DNA from: Hetaerina americana
Taxonomy: Eukaryota; Arthropoda; Insecta; Odonata; Calopterygidae
Length of the DNA stretch: 64,000 nt
Assembly (NCBI GenBank): GCA_022747635.1
Contig: JAKTNV010000004.1
Span: 86,541,052 to 86,605,051 of the forward strand
Reading direction: 5' to 3'
Of the stretch, positions 1-11,489 are shown piece after piece. Every line of letters starts with the position of its first letter. Position 1 is the first letter of the stretch. The notes below the pieces were generated by a model that did no database searches, had not been told where the DNA came from, and was given only the letters and a program-made list of their open reading frames with translations. The position numbers were made by a program, and so were the translations under genes.

Positions 1-1360
1 ATCGCTATAGAAATAGAGTAAATGACATATTTATCTTTTCATAGCTGCTTAGGAAAAATGATCACTCTTTGTCTTTCTGTATCTTATGGTGACCGAAAAT
101 AATTTTTTTAACAATATTTATGCTGAAAATTCCGGAGATATTATTTTAATAATTTACTTTCAGTGCTTCCATCGAAACAAAATGTTTACCGTTTAGCAAA
201 TAAGTTGGTTTCATGGAAACCTAATAACTAACTAAATGATAAAACTTTTATTTCTTAAAATTTTCTCAAGAGTCGAGACATTCGTTGACAATTATTTTAA
301 AATGCAAAGGCGTCCATTAATGTTAAACTTCTGATTAACACAGATGCATGTAGTTGAAACAATTCAAGCTTCGATCGAGTATCCGCATGAAAAAATTACT
401 TTAAGGGTTCAAAAGGATCGTTCAAGACTTCAGTTTGCCAGCCGTAAATTCTAACTTACAAGAGGATATTCCAGAGCGGATATTCTTGTGTTTTCCCTAG
501 ACATGAATATGAAAAGGGAAAAACCTAGTGGGAAGGCAAATGAAAGGAAAAATGTAATATTTCGAATCCGTCTTATAGAAATAGTAGAAAAAGACAACGG
601 AGATTTAAGTGTTAGTGAACGTATTACAGTGTCTTCTAACAATGTTTTGTTTAATTACCGTTGGCCATTGATGTCGATGAATGGGTAACAGTTTTTCCGA
701 TGCAAAGAAACTAGCGGCTCTACCAGGTTTCGCAGGACCAATTTATCGGTACAGCTGTAACTGAACTTAAATTCGTATTATTGGCCATTTGATTCACGTG
801 GGCAGCTTCTCCTTCACGGTGTTTTTTTGTGGGATATGAGTATTCAGCTGCTTTGCAAAAATGCGATTTGATTTTACCTGGCCTACTGAACCCTGAAAAA
901 ACGAACTGATGAACTTAATCAGTTAAGGGAACATCGCATTTTGCAGTAGCAGTTTCATGAAAATAGGATGCACTTTTAAAATTAACTTTAAATAAATAAT
1001 CCGAGAAAATCTAATTTCACAGAAACTGTTCACAATGTACCGAGCCCGTCTGCCCCGGTGCCGACATAAATCATAATAGAAACATTAAATGAGATAATAG
1101 CTAGAGGAAGAATGAAAGTTTAATTTTCGCTCCTCATTGAAGTGAATTAATTGAAATCCTAATCCTGAGTGAAACTTGCTGCCATCTATTAGTGAAAAAT
1201 CCTTTTTCTAAATTATTTTTTTTCCAATGTTAAAATTTCCAGAAAAGTACGATGTTCAAATCGGACCTAGCCTATGCTACTTTGAATATTGAAGTCCTAA
1301 CTCCGTACCATTGCGGCGTGGTGTGTCCCCAAACACAAAAAGAATTTACTTTTCGGATTG
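1..1360. other. Unannotated AT-rich DNA
   Basis: No gene, repeat family or RNA is recognised here. Overlapping open frames of about 65 codons around 451-688 lie on both strands and show no domain, so they are treated as chance. The last bases of the stretch precede the target-site duplication of the RTE element. Confidence 0.5.
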
Positions 1361-1373
1361 ATATATAATTGAG
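1361..1373. repeat. Left target-site duplication of RTE copy 1
   Basis: The 13 bases ATATATAATTGAG recur exactly at 4756-4768, on the other side of the retrotransposon. A duplication of this size is normal for target-primed reverse transcription, and it fixes both ends of the element. Confidence 0.85.
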
Positions 1374-1664
1374 CCCTCCCCGGACTACAACCTTGACGTG
1401 GTGGTAGGGCTTGTGCGTTCCGATGACCCCTAGAGCTGTGCTGGCGGGAGTAATAATAATTGCTCCTGGTAGGGTCACCCATGCCAGATAGGTCGAAGGT
1501 TAGGAGCCAGACGAAAGGTAGTCCACGCAGCGTCTGTTCCTCGGTGAGGCGACTGCAATGGCGTCTGACCCCAGTGGGGCCGCCAGTAAGTGATGGTGTC
1601 ACGTTAAAAACACTATTCAGGAAGGCAACGGGAAACCACCTCAATTATCATTCCCTAGAAAAAT

Positions 1665-4646
1665 ATGATGGACTATACAGATATTTTGAGTCCTGGCAAC
1701 TACGGGGCTGGGCCCAATCGGCCGTGTGCCGTGCCCGGCAGCGGGGGAGGTAACGCTTCCGCGGTCGTCATCCAACGAAACCCTTGCAAGGGAAAACCAG
1801 CAGCAGCAGGACAGAAGACGCAGGAGAAGAAGACCACATTAGTTAGAATAGGAACGTGGAATGTTAGGACAATGATGAGGACAGGGAAATTGGAAAATGT
1901 TAAGCGAGAGATGGAAAGGGGAAATATAGATATATTAGGTCTATGCGAGGTGAGATGGAAAGATAGCGGGGATTACTGGATTGATAAGTATAGAATAATA
2001 TACAGCGGTGGGGACGAGAGCCAACGAGGGGTTGCCATAGTATTAAATGAAGAGGTGGGAAGAAACGTAGTCAACAGAGAGCAGATAACGGATAGAATAC
2101 TACTAGTGGAGATAAAAGCAGAACCCACGAACTTAGTTATTATTCAGGTATACATGCCACCGAGCAACCATAAAGAAGAAGAGGTCGATAGGATATACGA
2201 CCAGTTAGAGGACGTAATCGCGTGTGTTCCTGCAGGGAAACATTTGATATTGATGGGGGATTGGAATGCGACGGTAGGCGAAGGAAGAGATGGTGATGAG
2301 GTGGGGGACTACGGTTTAGGCACGAGGAATGACCGCGGGGAGAAAGCAGTTGAGTTCTGCAGGAGACAGGGGTTAGTCATCACCAACACTTGGTTTAGAC
2401 ACCACAATAGACGCAGGTATACATGGAAAATGCCAGGTGACTCAGGAAGATATCAGCTAGATTACAGGTATATCCTGGTTAGACACAGGTTTAGGAACAG
2501 TGTGATAAATTCGCACAGCTTCCCGGGAGCGGATGCGGACTCTGACCACAATTTATTTGTTATGAAATGTAGAGTCCGTTTCAAAAAGATAAGGCAGGGG
2601 CGGCGAGTTAGAAAATGGCATGTAGAGGCATTATATGGTTTGAAAATAAAGGAATACAAACAGGCGGTAGAGGAAATCATGGAGGATGGTAAAGGGCTTA
2701 GTACTATCGAAGAAAAATGGGAAATGATCAAGGAAGGGTTGTCTAAAGCCGCAAAAGACACTATTGGAACCGTTAACGCTAAAAGGATTAGGAAACCATG
2801 GATCACGGATGAGATGATTACAAAGATGGATGAGCGGCGAAAATGGAAGAATGTAAATACAGAGTTAGGCAAAATGAAGTACAAAGAATTGAACAATAAA
2901 TTGAGGCGGGCAACAAATAAAGCAAAAGAAGCCTGGTGGAAGACGCAGTGCGAGGATATGGAGAGTCTCTAGAGGAAGGGTGCAATCGGTGCGCCGTACA
3001 GCAAAGTTAAATCGTTATCGGGAAGTAAGAAAGGAAGAGCTATGCTAACAGTTAGAGATAAGGCGGGTAAGGTAATAGTTGACGCAGGAAAGATCCAAGA
3101 GAGATGGAAGGAGTATATAGAAGAACTGTATAGTAAGGAGCTCAGACCAACAAAGTTAGACAGTGAAAAAGAAAATGATGTAGAGGAAGACAGCTTAGGT
3201 CCAGGCATACTAGACAATGAGATAGAAAGGGCATTAAGGGAGATGAAACTAAATAAGGCCGTGGGGGTGGATAAAATTCCCGTGGAACTTTTAAAATGCT
3301 TAGGAAAATGTGGGAGGAAGAGGCTTAATGGGCTGATCCGTAGGATTTATGAGGAGGGAATCTGGCCGGAAGACTTTGTGAGATCAGTTTTAGTTCCTAT
3401 TCCAAAAAAGCTAAAGGCCACGTTATGTGAGGACTATAGGACAATAAGTTTGATATCTCACGCAGCTAAAGTTGTTCTCAGGATCATAAACAAAAGGATA
3501 GAGAGTAGGGCAAATGATTACTTAGGGGATGATCAGTTTGGGTTTAGGAAGGGGAGAGGTACGCGTGATGCCATTGCAGTAATGAGATTATTAATCGAGA
3601 GGAATATAGAACACAACCAGGAGGTATTTGCCTGTTTCGTAGATTTCGAAAAAGCGTTTGAGAGAGTGAATTGGGAAAAACTAATGAGTATATTGCAGAA
3701 AATAGGAATAGATTGGAGGGAAAGGAGGCTAATCCGCAACCTATAAATGTCTCAGACTGCTCAGGTGCGGGTGGGAAACGGGGAGTCAGGATGGGCAGTG
3801 TTAGGAAGGGGTGTAAGGCAGGGTTGCCCATTATCACGGTTGCTGTTCAACCTGTATGCAGAGGAAATGATCAAAGAGGCATGGGAAGAACTGGAGGTAG
3901 GAATGAAAGTGGGCGGGGAATTCGTAAAATCAGTTAGGTTTGCTGATGACCAAGCTTTAGTTTGTCAGTCAGCCAAGGGGCTGCAAGCATTGCTGAGTGA
4001 ATTGGAAATTCAGTGCGACAGGTATGGGATGAGAATCAATATTAAGAAAACAAAGGTTATGCGATTTTCTAGAAAGAAAAAGGCCAAGCTTAACATTAAA
4101 ATAGGAGGGCAAAAACTAGAGCAGGTAGAACAATTTACGTATCTCGGTAGTGTTTTGGACCAACACGGTCAAAGTAGTAGGGACGTACGGATAAGAATTG
4201 CGCTAGGCAAAGAGGCTTTCACAAGGAGGAGTGAGTTAATGACAGGGACTTTGAGTAAGGATGTTAAGAAAAGACTCGCAAAAACTTTGTTATGGAGCGT
4301 AGCTATGTACGGTACGGAAACGTGGACATTGAAGCAGGAGGATAGACGTAGACTGGAGGCTTTTGAAATGTGGGTGTGGAGAAGAATGGAGAAGGTGAAA
4401 TGGACAGAGAAGAAAACAAACGAGGAAGTACTTGGTATGGTGGGCGAAGAGAGGGGTTTGTTGGGAGCAATCCTATGGAGGCAGGAAAAGTGGCTGAAGG
4501 GGGCATTGACCGGCAGCGGGATGTTGAAGACTGTAATTGAGGGGAGAATATCAGGCAAACGGGGAAAGGGAAGGAACAGGATAGGGATGTTGGACGGGAT
4601 GAAAGGAGGAAGAAAGTACTCAGAGATGAAGAGGGACCTGATATAG
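1665..4646 (+). pseudogene. RTE endonuclease-reverse transcriptase frame with two internal stops
   Basis: One continuous frame of 994 codons starts at ATG 1665 and ends at TAG 4644, broken only by TAG at 2970-2972 and TAA at 3744-3746. The first part is an AP-like endonuclease: TWNVRT near residue 66, CEVRW near 95, GDWNATVG near 199-204 and SDHNL near 293-297. A linker follows. The reverse transcriptase then has motif A (FVDFEKAF, Asp near codon 660), motif B (GVRQGCPLS) and motif C (FADD near codons 760-762). The TAG replaces a glutamine codon present in copy 2 and is private to this copy. The TAA is shared with copy 2 and is followed directly by an in-frame ATG. Copy 1 also has a 2-residue insertion near 2465 and an Arg in place of the Pro that follows CPLS. 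The protein would nick genomic DNA and reverse transcribe its own RNA; as read, the frame is broken. Confidence 0.88.
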
Positions 4647-4718
4647 AGTAGGATGATTGATTTTGTGTTTTGTTAGGAATAATAAAATGTTTGTTTGGTA
4701 GTTGTGTCCATCCAAAAA

Positions 4719-4736
4719 CCTACCTTAACCGGTAGA
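4719..4736 (+). other. 3' terminal hairpin of RTE copy 1
   Basis: CCTACC and GGTAGA can pair around the loop TTAACC (5 of 6 pairs). The same structure ends copy 2 (on the minus strand near 28205-28225) and the fragment ending at 49500, where the stem is a perfect 8 bp. LINE RTs usually recognise such 3' structures in the template RNA; that role is inferred here. Confidence 0.65.
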
Positions 4737-4755
4737 TTACCTTAAAAAAATATAT

Positions 4756-4768
4756 ATATATAATTGAG
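4756..4768. repeat. Right target-site duplication of RTE copy 1
   Basis: This is an exact copy of 1361-1373. It overlaps a short TA run, so the precise boundary with the element's tail is uncertain by a few bases. Confidence 0.8.
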
Positions 4769-7361
4769 ATTAGCATAGATTATCTATTATATATATATAT
4801 ATATATATTCATGTATATGTATATATATATATATGTATATATATATATCAATATATGGGATAAATTTTGAAATGTTAATTGTTGGCCATACTAATTTCTA
4901 ATCAGTGATTGCCATCCGTGCATAACACAATTTATTAAAATGTGTTCTTGTGCACTTTAATAAAAGACTGGCTCGGTGATAAATAAAATAATAAATAAAT
5001 AATAAATAATATTTATAAATATATAATTTGTTCGTTAATTATTGAATTAATGTGCTGATGAAATCTGATGAATATCCTTTAACTTTTTCAACTCTAATTC
5101 CACTTTTCGAGTGAGACATTGTATCGATTAGAAACGTGGTGAAGAGGAAGGTGTCATCATAAGGAGAGAGTGGATCGGGAGAAAATATTCCATGGGATAC
5201 AGCCGCGCCTACGTTTAATGAGAATCCCGGATCGAACGCAACGCTGAGTTCGGAATGGGTTCTTGCAGAGCGAAAGGAAAGCTGGATGGTTGAAGGGGAT
5301 TCGGGGAGAATGAGGAGGGAATGATATTTAAGAGAAAGAGTGAAGTATACTGTGAAGAAAGTAAGCCACAAAGGATTGTGTGACGCAGTGTTTTCCCAAC
5401 CTCTAGTATTATCATATTTTTTCCTTTCTTTCTTCCCTAACCGCGACCTAGATTACACTAATGGGTTTTTATCTCGAGACCGACGAGTCGGAAAGTCGAG
5501 GGAAGACTGCGAAATAAATCAGGGTCTCATAAAAGTATCCCAGCGTGTTACCGTCTTGCTGAAGAATATCGCGAACGTTTCTCGATCAACTGAAACAGAC
5601 ATCCGAATTGAGGTCATGGGTTAAGAAATCGGGAGCGTATTAAAGCGGAAGGGGAGAATGGTGGAATGACTGAAGTTTATGATAAGCCGGTTGACTAAAC
5701 CAACGAAGGACTGCCTGGTCTTAGATAACGATGACAGGCGTTGAGGTCTGAGTTGATCCGTATGTGTGTGAGGGAAAAAACCTTATGGTTCAAATAAAAA
5801 AAGACGCAAAAAATTCGGGTGCGTTTCTGCTTGCTTAACGACGCGAAGTCTGTTTTAAATCCGAATACTCCAAACGACATCTTATGCTGTGGAAGGGAAA
5901 ATCATTGCGCCCTTTTCAATTAGTTATAATGTCATGGAAGTCGCTGCTACTGTGTCGTGAGTCACGACTCGTGATTTTTTTCTGGCATCGATTTTGCGGA
6001 ATTCGCACGAGGATGCGATGGGGTAGAAGAGATTGTCTTGCTCGTGTACTAGTTATCGGAGGAATAACATACGGTGCTCAAGTTGAACACTATAAAAGTA
6101 AACACAGTGAGTAATTCATTAGTAACTGCAAGAGGAAGAATAATTTTCTATGGCAGTATGAAGTATGAATAAATATTATCACTGAAGTCGCTGAGGAAGA
6201 CCTACATAGCGGAATGAATGTTATAAAAAGCAATCGAGGCAATGCTGAAACAGTATCACGAGGTGGATTTTTGCCGTTTAATCTCAGGAATATTCAAACT
6301 AAGTTTTATCACGCAACAAAAACACTGCGGCGTTGCCATGCAACTTTCAACACAGTAATAATCTAAAATTAACTTTCATTAATTGCCGTTGAATTGACTT
6401 TAACGATATAAAAATGAAATTTTGGAAGATGAATCATTTAAATTTTTTTTAAGTGAGACGAAAGCTACACAAGAGTCATAAAATAACTTGTGCCATATCA
6501 ATTTGCGAGAAACTCTGCCAACATAAACTTTAATCTAAGTCTCTCACATAAATTTTTCCACACACAGTTAAGATTCACCCTTCCCCCTTGTTGTGAAAGA
6601 ATCGCTTTTAATAAATGCTGAACAGCGGCGTTCTAATGTGCTAATATGTAATTTAATTTTCAAGAAAAAATTTTGCCAATTCGGAACTTGCTCCCATTAA
6701 AGCCAAATTTAGACCAAACTAGTTTACGTGTTATACATAGGAGAAGGGAAGGTAATTATGTGAAAAAAATATCGGAAAAAGCTAATTCCAATAAATATTA
6801 TAGGTTCAAATAAATGAAAATTGGCAGAGGATGGATTAGAAGGAAAAGGAAATTTAATCTCTATTGTTTTGGACAAATAATTGTCAAATTAAATTAGAAA
6901 GCTTTAAGAAGGTGGCCAAGATAATGTACTCCATCAGGAATATGAATTTTTCAGGGTACGAAGTTTTGGGTGGACGGGGATTCGAAGTAGGAATTTAGAC
7001 TGTTCAAGGAGCGAAATGCACCCAGGGGGTCAAAACCCGGGCGAGCGGAAATATGTACACCAAGGTTTGACTGATCAACAGCCATTATGTTGGGAAATAA
7101 GGGAAGAGGAGTATTTTGATAGAAAAGTGTGCGAACCTTTGGTCCTCTCATTTATCAGTCAGAAGTAGATTGTCCAATTCATCTGAAAAAATGTGTGGGT
7201 ATGAATTCCCAGGGATAAATCTTTCATTCCTCAAATCTAAAGAATTAGGAGTGGTGGAAATGCGACAATCGGTGCAATCAAAATACATAAGAATCACAAT
7301 ATCATCATCTGGCCGTAAATTGGAAAAAAACACGTCAAGAACATCGTATATCGTATTCATA
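4769..7361. other. Unannotated DNA with TA-rich patch
   Basis: A TA-rich patch lies at about 4787-4850 and a short AAATA-like run at about 4979-5010. Open frames up to about 94 codons (5340-5624) have no recognisable domain. I see no gene or repeat family in the rest. Confidence 0.45.
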
Positions 7362-8114
7362 CGAGGGTCATCCGGAAAGTAGTACCCGTTCCTGCCGCAT
7401 GAAGTGCTGACGACGCGAGTAGCCGCTGGACGAGGTCAGATAGCTTCAGTGGCTTGTCTGCCTTCTCTGAGCCAAGTTGCGTGACGCTAGCATTGCCTGT
7501 GTTGTTTCTGTGATTGTTTACAATGTTTAAAAAAATTGAGAACGCCGCCAGTTGTGAAGTGAGGGCAGTGATTAAATTCCTCAATGCAAGAAACGTTCGC
7601 CCATGTGATATTCATCGCCAATTAAAGGAGGTGTATGGAGACAATGTAATGGACGAGTCGTCTGTTCGGCGGTGGTGTCGCAACTTCAACATGGGGAGGG
7701 GGAACACACACGACGATGAGCGTTCGGGGAGACCGTCTGTCATTACAGACCAACTGGTGAGCTCAGTTGACGAATTCGTGAGGAACGATCGGCGCGTCAC
7801 AATTGATGACATCTGTGAGCATTTTCCCAATGTTTCTCGAACAATTGTTCATGAAATTGTTAAACACCATCTGCATTATGCAAAAATTTGTGCAAGATGG
7901 GTCCCTCGCGTATCTCAATGAGCTGGCGGCGAAGGACTATGCAGCAGGAATACAGAAACTTGTCACACGTTATGACAAATGCCTTAATTTGCTTGGAGAT
8001 TATGTTGAGAAGTAGTTTAAAGTATCCTCTTTCAAATAAAATTTTTTATGTTTGTTAATATTTACTTTTGTGTCTTTATTTCACGAACGGGTACTACTTT
8101 CCGGATGACCCTCG
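7362..8114 (+). mobile_element. Internally deleted mariner element with perfect terminal repeats
   Basis: The element is 753 bp and is bounded by perfectly matching 30-bp terminal inverted repeats (7362-7391 and 8085-8114, beginning CGAGGGTCATCC). TA dinucleotides flank it at 7360-7361 and 8115-8116, the expected mariner target duplication. It keeps an intact frame for the transposase DNA-binding domain (7523-7921) and, in another frame, the last 30 or so residues of the transposase (7914-8015). The catalytic DDD domain is missing. The perfect repeats suggest a fairly recent insertion. It could move only with transposase supplied from elsewhere. Confidence 0.92.
7523..7921 (+). CDS. Stand-alone mariner transposase DNA-binding domain
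   Basis: This 132-aa open frame starts at ATG 7523 (an upstream TTG at 7514 is in frame but not needed). It matches the bipartite helix-turn-helix N-terminus of mariner transposases. The first HTH covers about residues 8-58 (VRAVIKFLNARNV, SSVRRWCRNF), followed by the GRPS linker at 69-72. The second HTH covers about residues 75-118, and the frame reaches the KICARWVP hinge near 121-128 that normally precedes the catalytic domain. It stops four residues later, where the deletion joins out of frame to the C-terminal tail. Such a protein could bind the element's terminal repeats without cutting, and might act as a repressor of related transposase. That role is inference; expression is unknown. 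Confidence 0.7.
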   Translation: MFKKIENAASCEVRAVIKFLNARNVRPCDIHRQLKEVYGDNVMDESSVRRWCRNFNMGRGNTHDDERSGRPSVITDQLVSSVDEFVRNDRRVTIDDICEHFPNVSRTIVHEIVKHHLHYAKICARWVPRVSQ

Positions 8115-8354
8115 TAGAACAATATTTTCACATTATCATCATCACCAAGTGTTATTCATCACCTCTCTACAGCCATATAAGGGTACATAGAATTCCATAG
8201 TATTATTATAATTACATGATCTATGATAATTATTCCTAACGGTTAGGAATTATTTCAGAAATCATAGGGACTTGTATATGATTTAAATAATGAATGCGGC
8301 GACTAGAGTTGAAAACGTTTTCGTGCGCTAAAATTTCAAAGTTCAAAACTAATG
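8115..8354. other. Unannotated spacer
   Basis: I recognise nothing in this short stretch between the mariner derivative and the LINE fragment. Confidence 0.4.
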
Positions 8355-8610
8355 ATAGAGGCAGTACACAATAGAGGATTGGATGGAAATGCGGTGCTAT
8401 AGAGGAACGCTGAAAATAAAACTGTTAGAGTAACAAATAAAGATGTACTTCGACGTGTGAGTGAAGAGAGACGCCTATGGAGGACACTTGTAGAAAAAAG
8501 AGGGAAATGCAGAGAGTATATTCTGAGGCATGAAAGCTGACCGAAGATCTTAAATGAAGGAAACGATGAGGGGAAGAACTACAGAGGATGATGCAGGCAA
8601 TGGAAACTAT
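8355..8610 (+). pseudogene. LINE C-terminal fragment
   Basis: A broken translation across several frames resembles the C-terminal region of RTE-like reverse transcriptases: an EMRCYRGTLKI block, then VSEERRLWRTLVEKR-like and ILRHES blocks, then a GKNYRG-like block. No frame is open for more than a few dozen codons. It is an old 5'-truncated copy of a LINE distinct from copy 1. Confidence 0.6.
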
Positions 8611-8698
8611 CGGTTCGAGGTGCTGTGGTGGAATAAATTGATTGATAAAGGACAGAATAGTTTGAAAACTGTTGCGAACTAATTCTTGGGATCTAAAA

Positions 8699-9318
8699 CC
8701 TGCGAAAATATGCGAATTGATGTGCCAAGTATTTATTGAAATAATTTAATATAAACGAGAATATATTGTACGGATGAAATGGATCTGGATCCGCGAAAGG
8801 TGTTCATAAAATTTGAAACTGGAATTATTTCAGTCAGCCTGGGTCCAAAACTCATTCACGTTGTAAATTTAAAAACATTTTCTTCTAGATTTTGGGTTTT
8901 TGAAAGTAAATCAAATAAATTCTTTCAATTTAGTTCAAAGAGTTTCAAAAATTTATTTTTCGCGCAATTAACATTTTTTTCTGTCAGACGGACTAAAACA
9001 TTGCAATTCTCTTTTAGACGGACTAAAATATTGCAATTGGATAACACCGAAAACACAAAGCTATGCCTTTGGATTCCGACTTCAACAGGTTTTAGTGTAC
9101 TACTTGGATACCAGAACCAATAAATGTCCCCTGCGACGTTTTTAAAGCACTCCTTTGCGGTCTAGATGTATGTAATTACATCGTATGTAATCCACAGTCG
9201 CGGAGAATTGGAGACGTGCCTTCATAGCGATGTTCCGACACGATAACCACCGCATTATTCCCGTCCCTTATTTGCGAATTCATGTCGGAAGGTCATAACC
9301 TTTATGCGGAAAAACCTT
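8699..9318 (+). repeat. Unclassified 0.6-kb dispersed repeat, copy A
   Basis: This stretch aligns over about 600 bp, in inverted orientation, with 46787-47378, at roughly 85 percent identity judged by eye. Shared segments include CTTTGGATTC, TACTTGGATACCAG, GGTCTAGATGTATGTAATTA and the end CTTTATGCGG. Frames are not conserved between the copies, no terminal repeats or A-tail are seen, and no domain is recognised. A non-autonomous transposon fragment is the simplest explanation. It is listed as unknown. Confidence 0.8.
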
Positions 9319-9499
9319 TTAAAAATTTTAAGTGATTGAAATAAAGTAAAAACGCACATTTAGCAAGTTGTGGAATCGAATTCGGCATCGTTACGCGGGA
9401 TCACGAGACTCTCCCCCATCACTTCACGAAACCACTTCGAAATCAGAAGAAATTTATTCTAATGGCAAATTTAACTAGCAAAGGTATGCATGAAAATAG

Positions 9500-9870
9500 C
9501 ATAAGAATTTCTGCGGATGTGGAACGTAAGCAATAGACAGAGAAGCAGAGGAAAGAAGTCTGGAGGAGATTGAAATGTGGCGCTAGAGAATATTGACGAC
9601 AATAAAATGGACTGAGTAGCAAACGAAGAAGTTGTTAGAAGATTGCGTGGAGGTGAAGTTTTCAAGAAGGGCATGGAAATAGATTAAATATTTCGTGAGG
9701 CAGGATAGTTTACTAAAGATTTACGGGAACAAGTAAGGAAGAATTACATTTGAAGACCTAGAACGAATGAGAAGGTAAGGGTCTATGAAACGATCGACGG
9801 GTGAATGAAAAGACAGGCATGGGATTGTGGATTGCAGATCTGTAATAAACCAATCCTCGGATTGATAACC
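9500..9870 (+). pseudogene. LINE 3' fragment ending in hairpin tail
   Basis: Broken frames resemble the last 100 or so residues of an RTE-like LINE protein, ending with the block VINQSSD followed by a stop. The coding end overlaps a small hairpin, CCAATCCTCGGATTG, at about 9848-9862. Compare the similar end of the fragment at 27000-27360 and the tails of the SINEs. Confidence 0.55.
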
Positions 9871-10109
9871 CATGAGCATTATAATGATGACTTGATACAC
9901 AAAAGATTGGCCACTATGGATATTATGAGTGAGATATAATTTCGCTACAAACAAGACAATGGAAGCCACAGGTATTTTTGTACATATCCCGTACAGAAAG
10001 GAAAAACGTACGCTGAATCAAGTTGTGTCATCGTCTTCGACATCGTTACGTGGGATCACGACACTCTACCCTACCATTTCACGAAACCACTTCGAAATCA
10101 TCTCCCGTT

Positions 10110-10385
10110 CTGGCGTGAAGAAGGTCGGGAAAGTGAAGTGGACGAAAAGAAAATCAAGCGGGGAAGTGTTGAGAATGGTGAGGAAGGGGAAAGGATTGTT
10201 GGGGGAAATGAAAAGGAGGCTGGAGAAAGATGGATGTAGAGATGCATTTTGATTGGCGATGGGACATTGAAGACTGGGATGGAGGGGTGAATGCTAGGAA
10301 AATGAATAAGAGGAAGGAATAAGATTGTAGTGTTGTGTGGAATGAAGAGAGAAATGAAGCATACAGAATTTACGAACACTTAATT
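10110..10385 (+). pseudogene. RTE-like C-terminal fragment
   Basis: The translation VGKVKWTKRKSSGEVLRMV followed by GKGLLGEMKRRLEK matches the block of copy 1 that reads EKVKWTEKKTNEEVLGMV. The downstream DNA still follows the copy-1 order, with diverged counterparts of the MLKT and LDGMKGG blocks, but the frame is broken. It is an old plus-strand fragment. Confidence 0.7.
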
Positions 10386-10544
10386 TATGGTAATGTCGGA
10401 TTTCAGGATATATTTTGTTAGCGGAGGCAAAGAAATGTATCGTTGTATTGTTATATAGATGTCCTTACGAATCCTAACTTAAACGGGAGAGTATAAATAA
10501 TAATAAGAATAACAATTGTAATGATATTAACGAATATGGAAACA

Positions 10545-10645
10545 AAATATCAACGGTGGGATTCGAACTCGTGGTAATTTGTGTGGGAAGTTAAAGCAAA
10601 TGGTTGGGAAGGAATCCGATCCCCTTGCCCATCGGCAGCGTCCAA
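10545..10645 (-). repeat. tRNA-like SINE fragment
   Basis: On the minus strand, GAGTTCGAATCCCAC matches a pol III box B, and a decayed tRNA-like 5' part lies upstream of it. No complete cloverleaf can be drawn, so this is a SINE remnant rather than a tRNA gene. Confidence 0.45.
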
Positions 10646-11489
10646 TTCGTACATTTACGGAAAATAGATACCGAATGATCACAAGGAGAGTACCTTTGAA
10701 AGTGCAGCCTCACTTTTCACTGGAGAATGGGTGAAGCCTTCGGTCGGTGATTCCGCGAGTGGAGGGAATTGGATCGGCGGGAGCATCACGATGGGGGAGA
10801 GACAGAGGGAAGCCGGCCGACCGAGCTGCACCACACACACACACTCACACACACACACACACACACACTCCGTATCCCATCGTCCAAAAAACCTGAACGG
10901 TCCGTCGGGAAAGAGTTGAACGAAGGAAAAAAAAAGAGAAATGAACACTCCCTGGATGGAGTTCCTCGCACTCACTGAAATGAACTTCTGGAACTTTCCC
11001 GTCGGCGAAAACGTCCCAATTGGAAATGTGTAATCTCATTCTCTCCCTGTTTGCGTTGAGCTGTACAGCATGGATTTAGGCAAAGGTAATCGCAATATGC
11101 ATCCGCATTCGTCAGCTCAATAAGTCCCTTTTGGATTTTACGCTCGAATGCCAACCTGAAAATACACGTAGTTGCTTCTGCGATGAAGTTTACACAACTC
11201 GTCGTGAAAGGGACGTAAGGATTCTTCGTGAACTCTCATGTGACTGTTTGTTCATGATAACGAGAACATTAGGTTACCTAGGCGTCGACTTTGATCTTTG
11301 AGCCGTACCCAGGAGTTGGTGGGAAATAAACGTGATGGCTGAGCATCACCAAGGACCACGATAATGCCAAAAAGGAGTCTTACATTCATGTTGCTAGAGA
11401 TAGCATCCGTTATACTAAGTTATCTTAATCAATCAAGGCATTTAACCCTTTTTTAAGGTCGGTCCCTGATGACCATTTACTTATCGTGT
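10646..11489. other. Unannotated DNA with (CA)n microsatellite
   Basis: A (CA)n tract lies at about 10832-10868. Overlapping open frames on both strands near 10680-11040 read through this tract and look artefactual. I recognise nothing else. Confidence 0.45.

Larger units (their letters stand above)
1374..4755 (+). mobile_element. RTE-type non-LTR retrotransposon, full-length copy 1
   Basis: This is a complete LINE of about 3.4 kb flanked by the 13-bp duplications at 1361-1373 and 4756-4768. It has a roughly 290-bp 5' untranslated region, one long frame for an AP-like endonuclease and a reverse transcriptase (1665-4646), an AATAAA at 4681, a small 3' hairpin (4719-4736) and a short A-rich tail that runs into a (TA)n tract. 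Proteins of this kind are often misannotated in insect genomes as craniofacial development protein 2-like. A second copy on the minus strand (28191-31430) matches it closely throughout. Assignment to the RTE clade rests on the single endonuclease-RT frame and remembered family resemblance; a tree would be needed for the exact clade. Confidence 0.9.

Noticed and set aside
1665..2972. Host gene for a craniofacial development protein 2-like product
   Set aside because: That name is a common misannotation of RTE endonuclease frames. The target duplication, the A-tail and the second copy show it is a retrotransposon.
4979..5010. SINE-C tail
   Set aside because: Only an AAATA-like run is shared; upstream bases do not match SINE-C convincingly.
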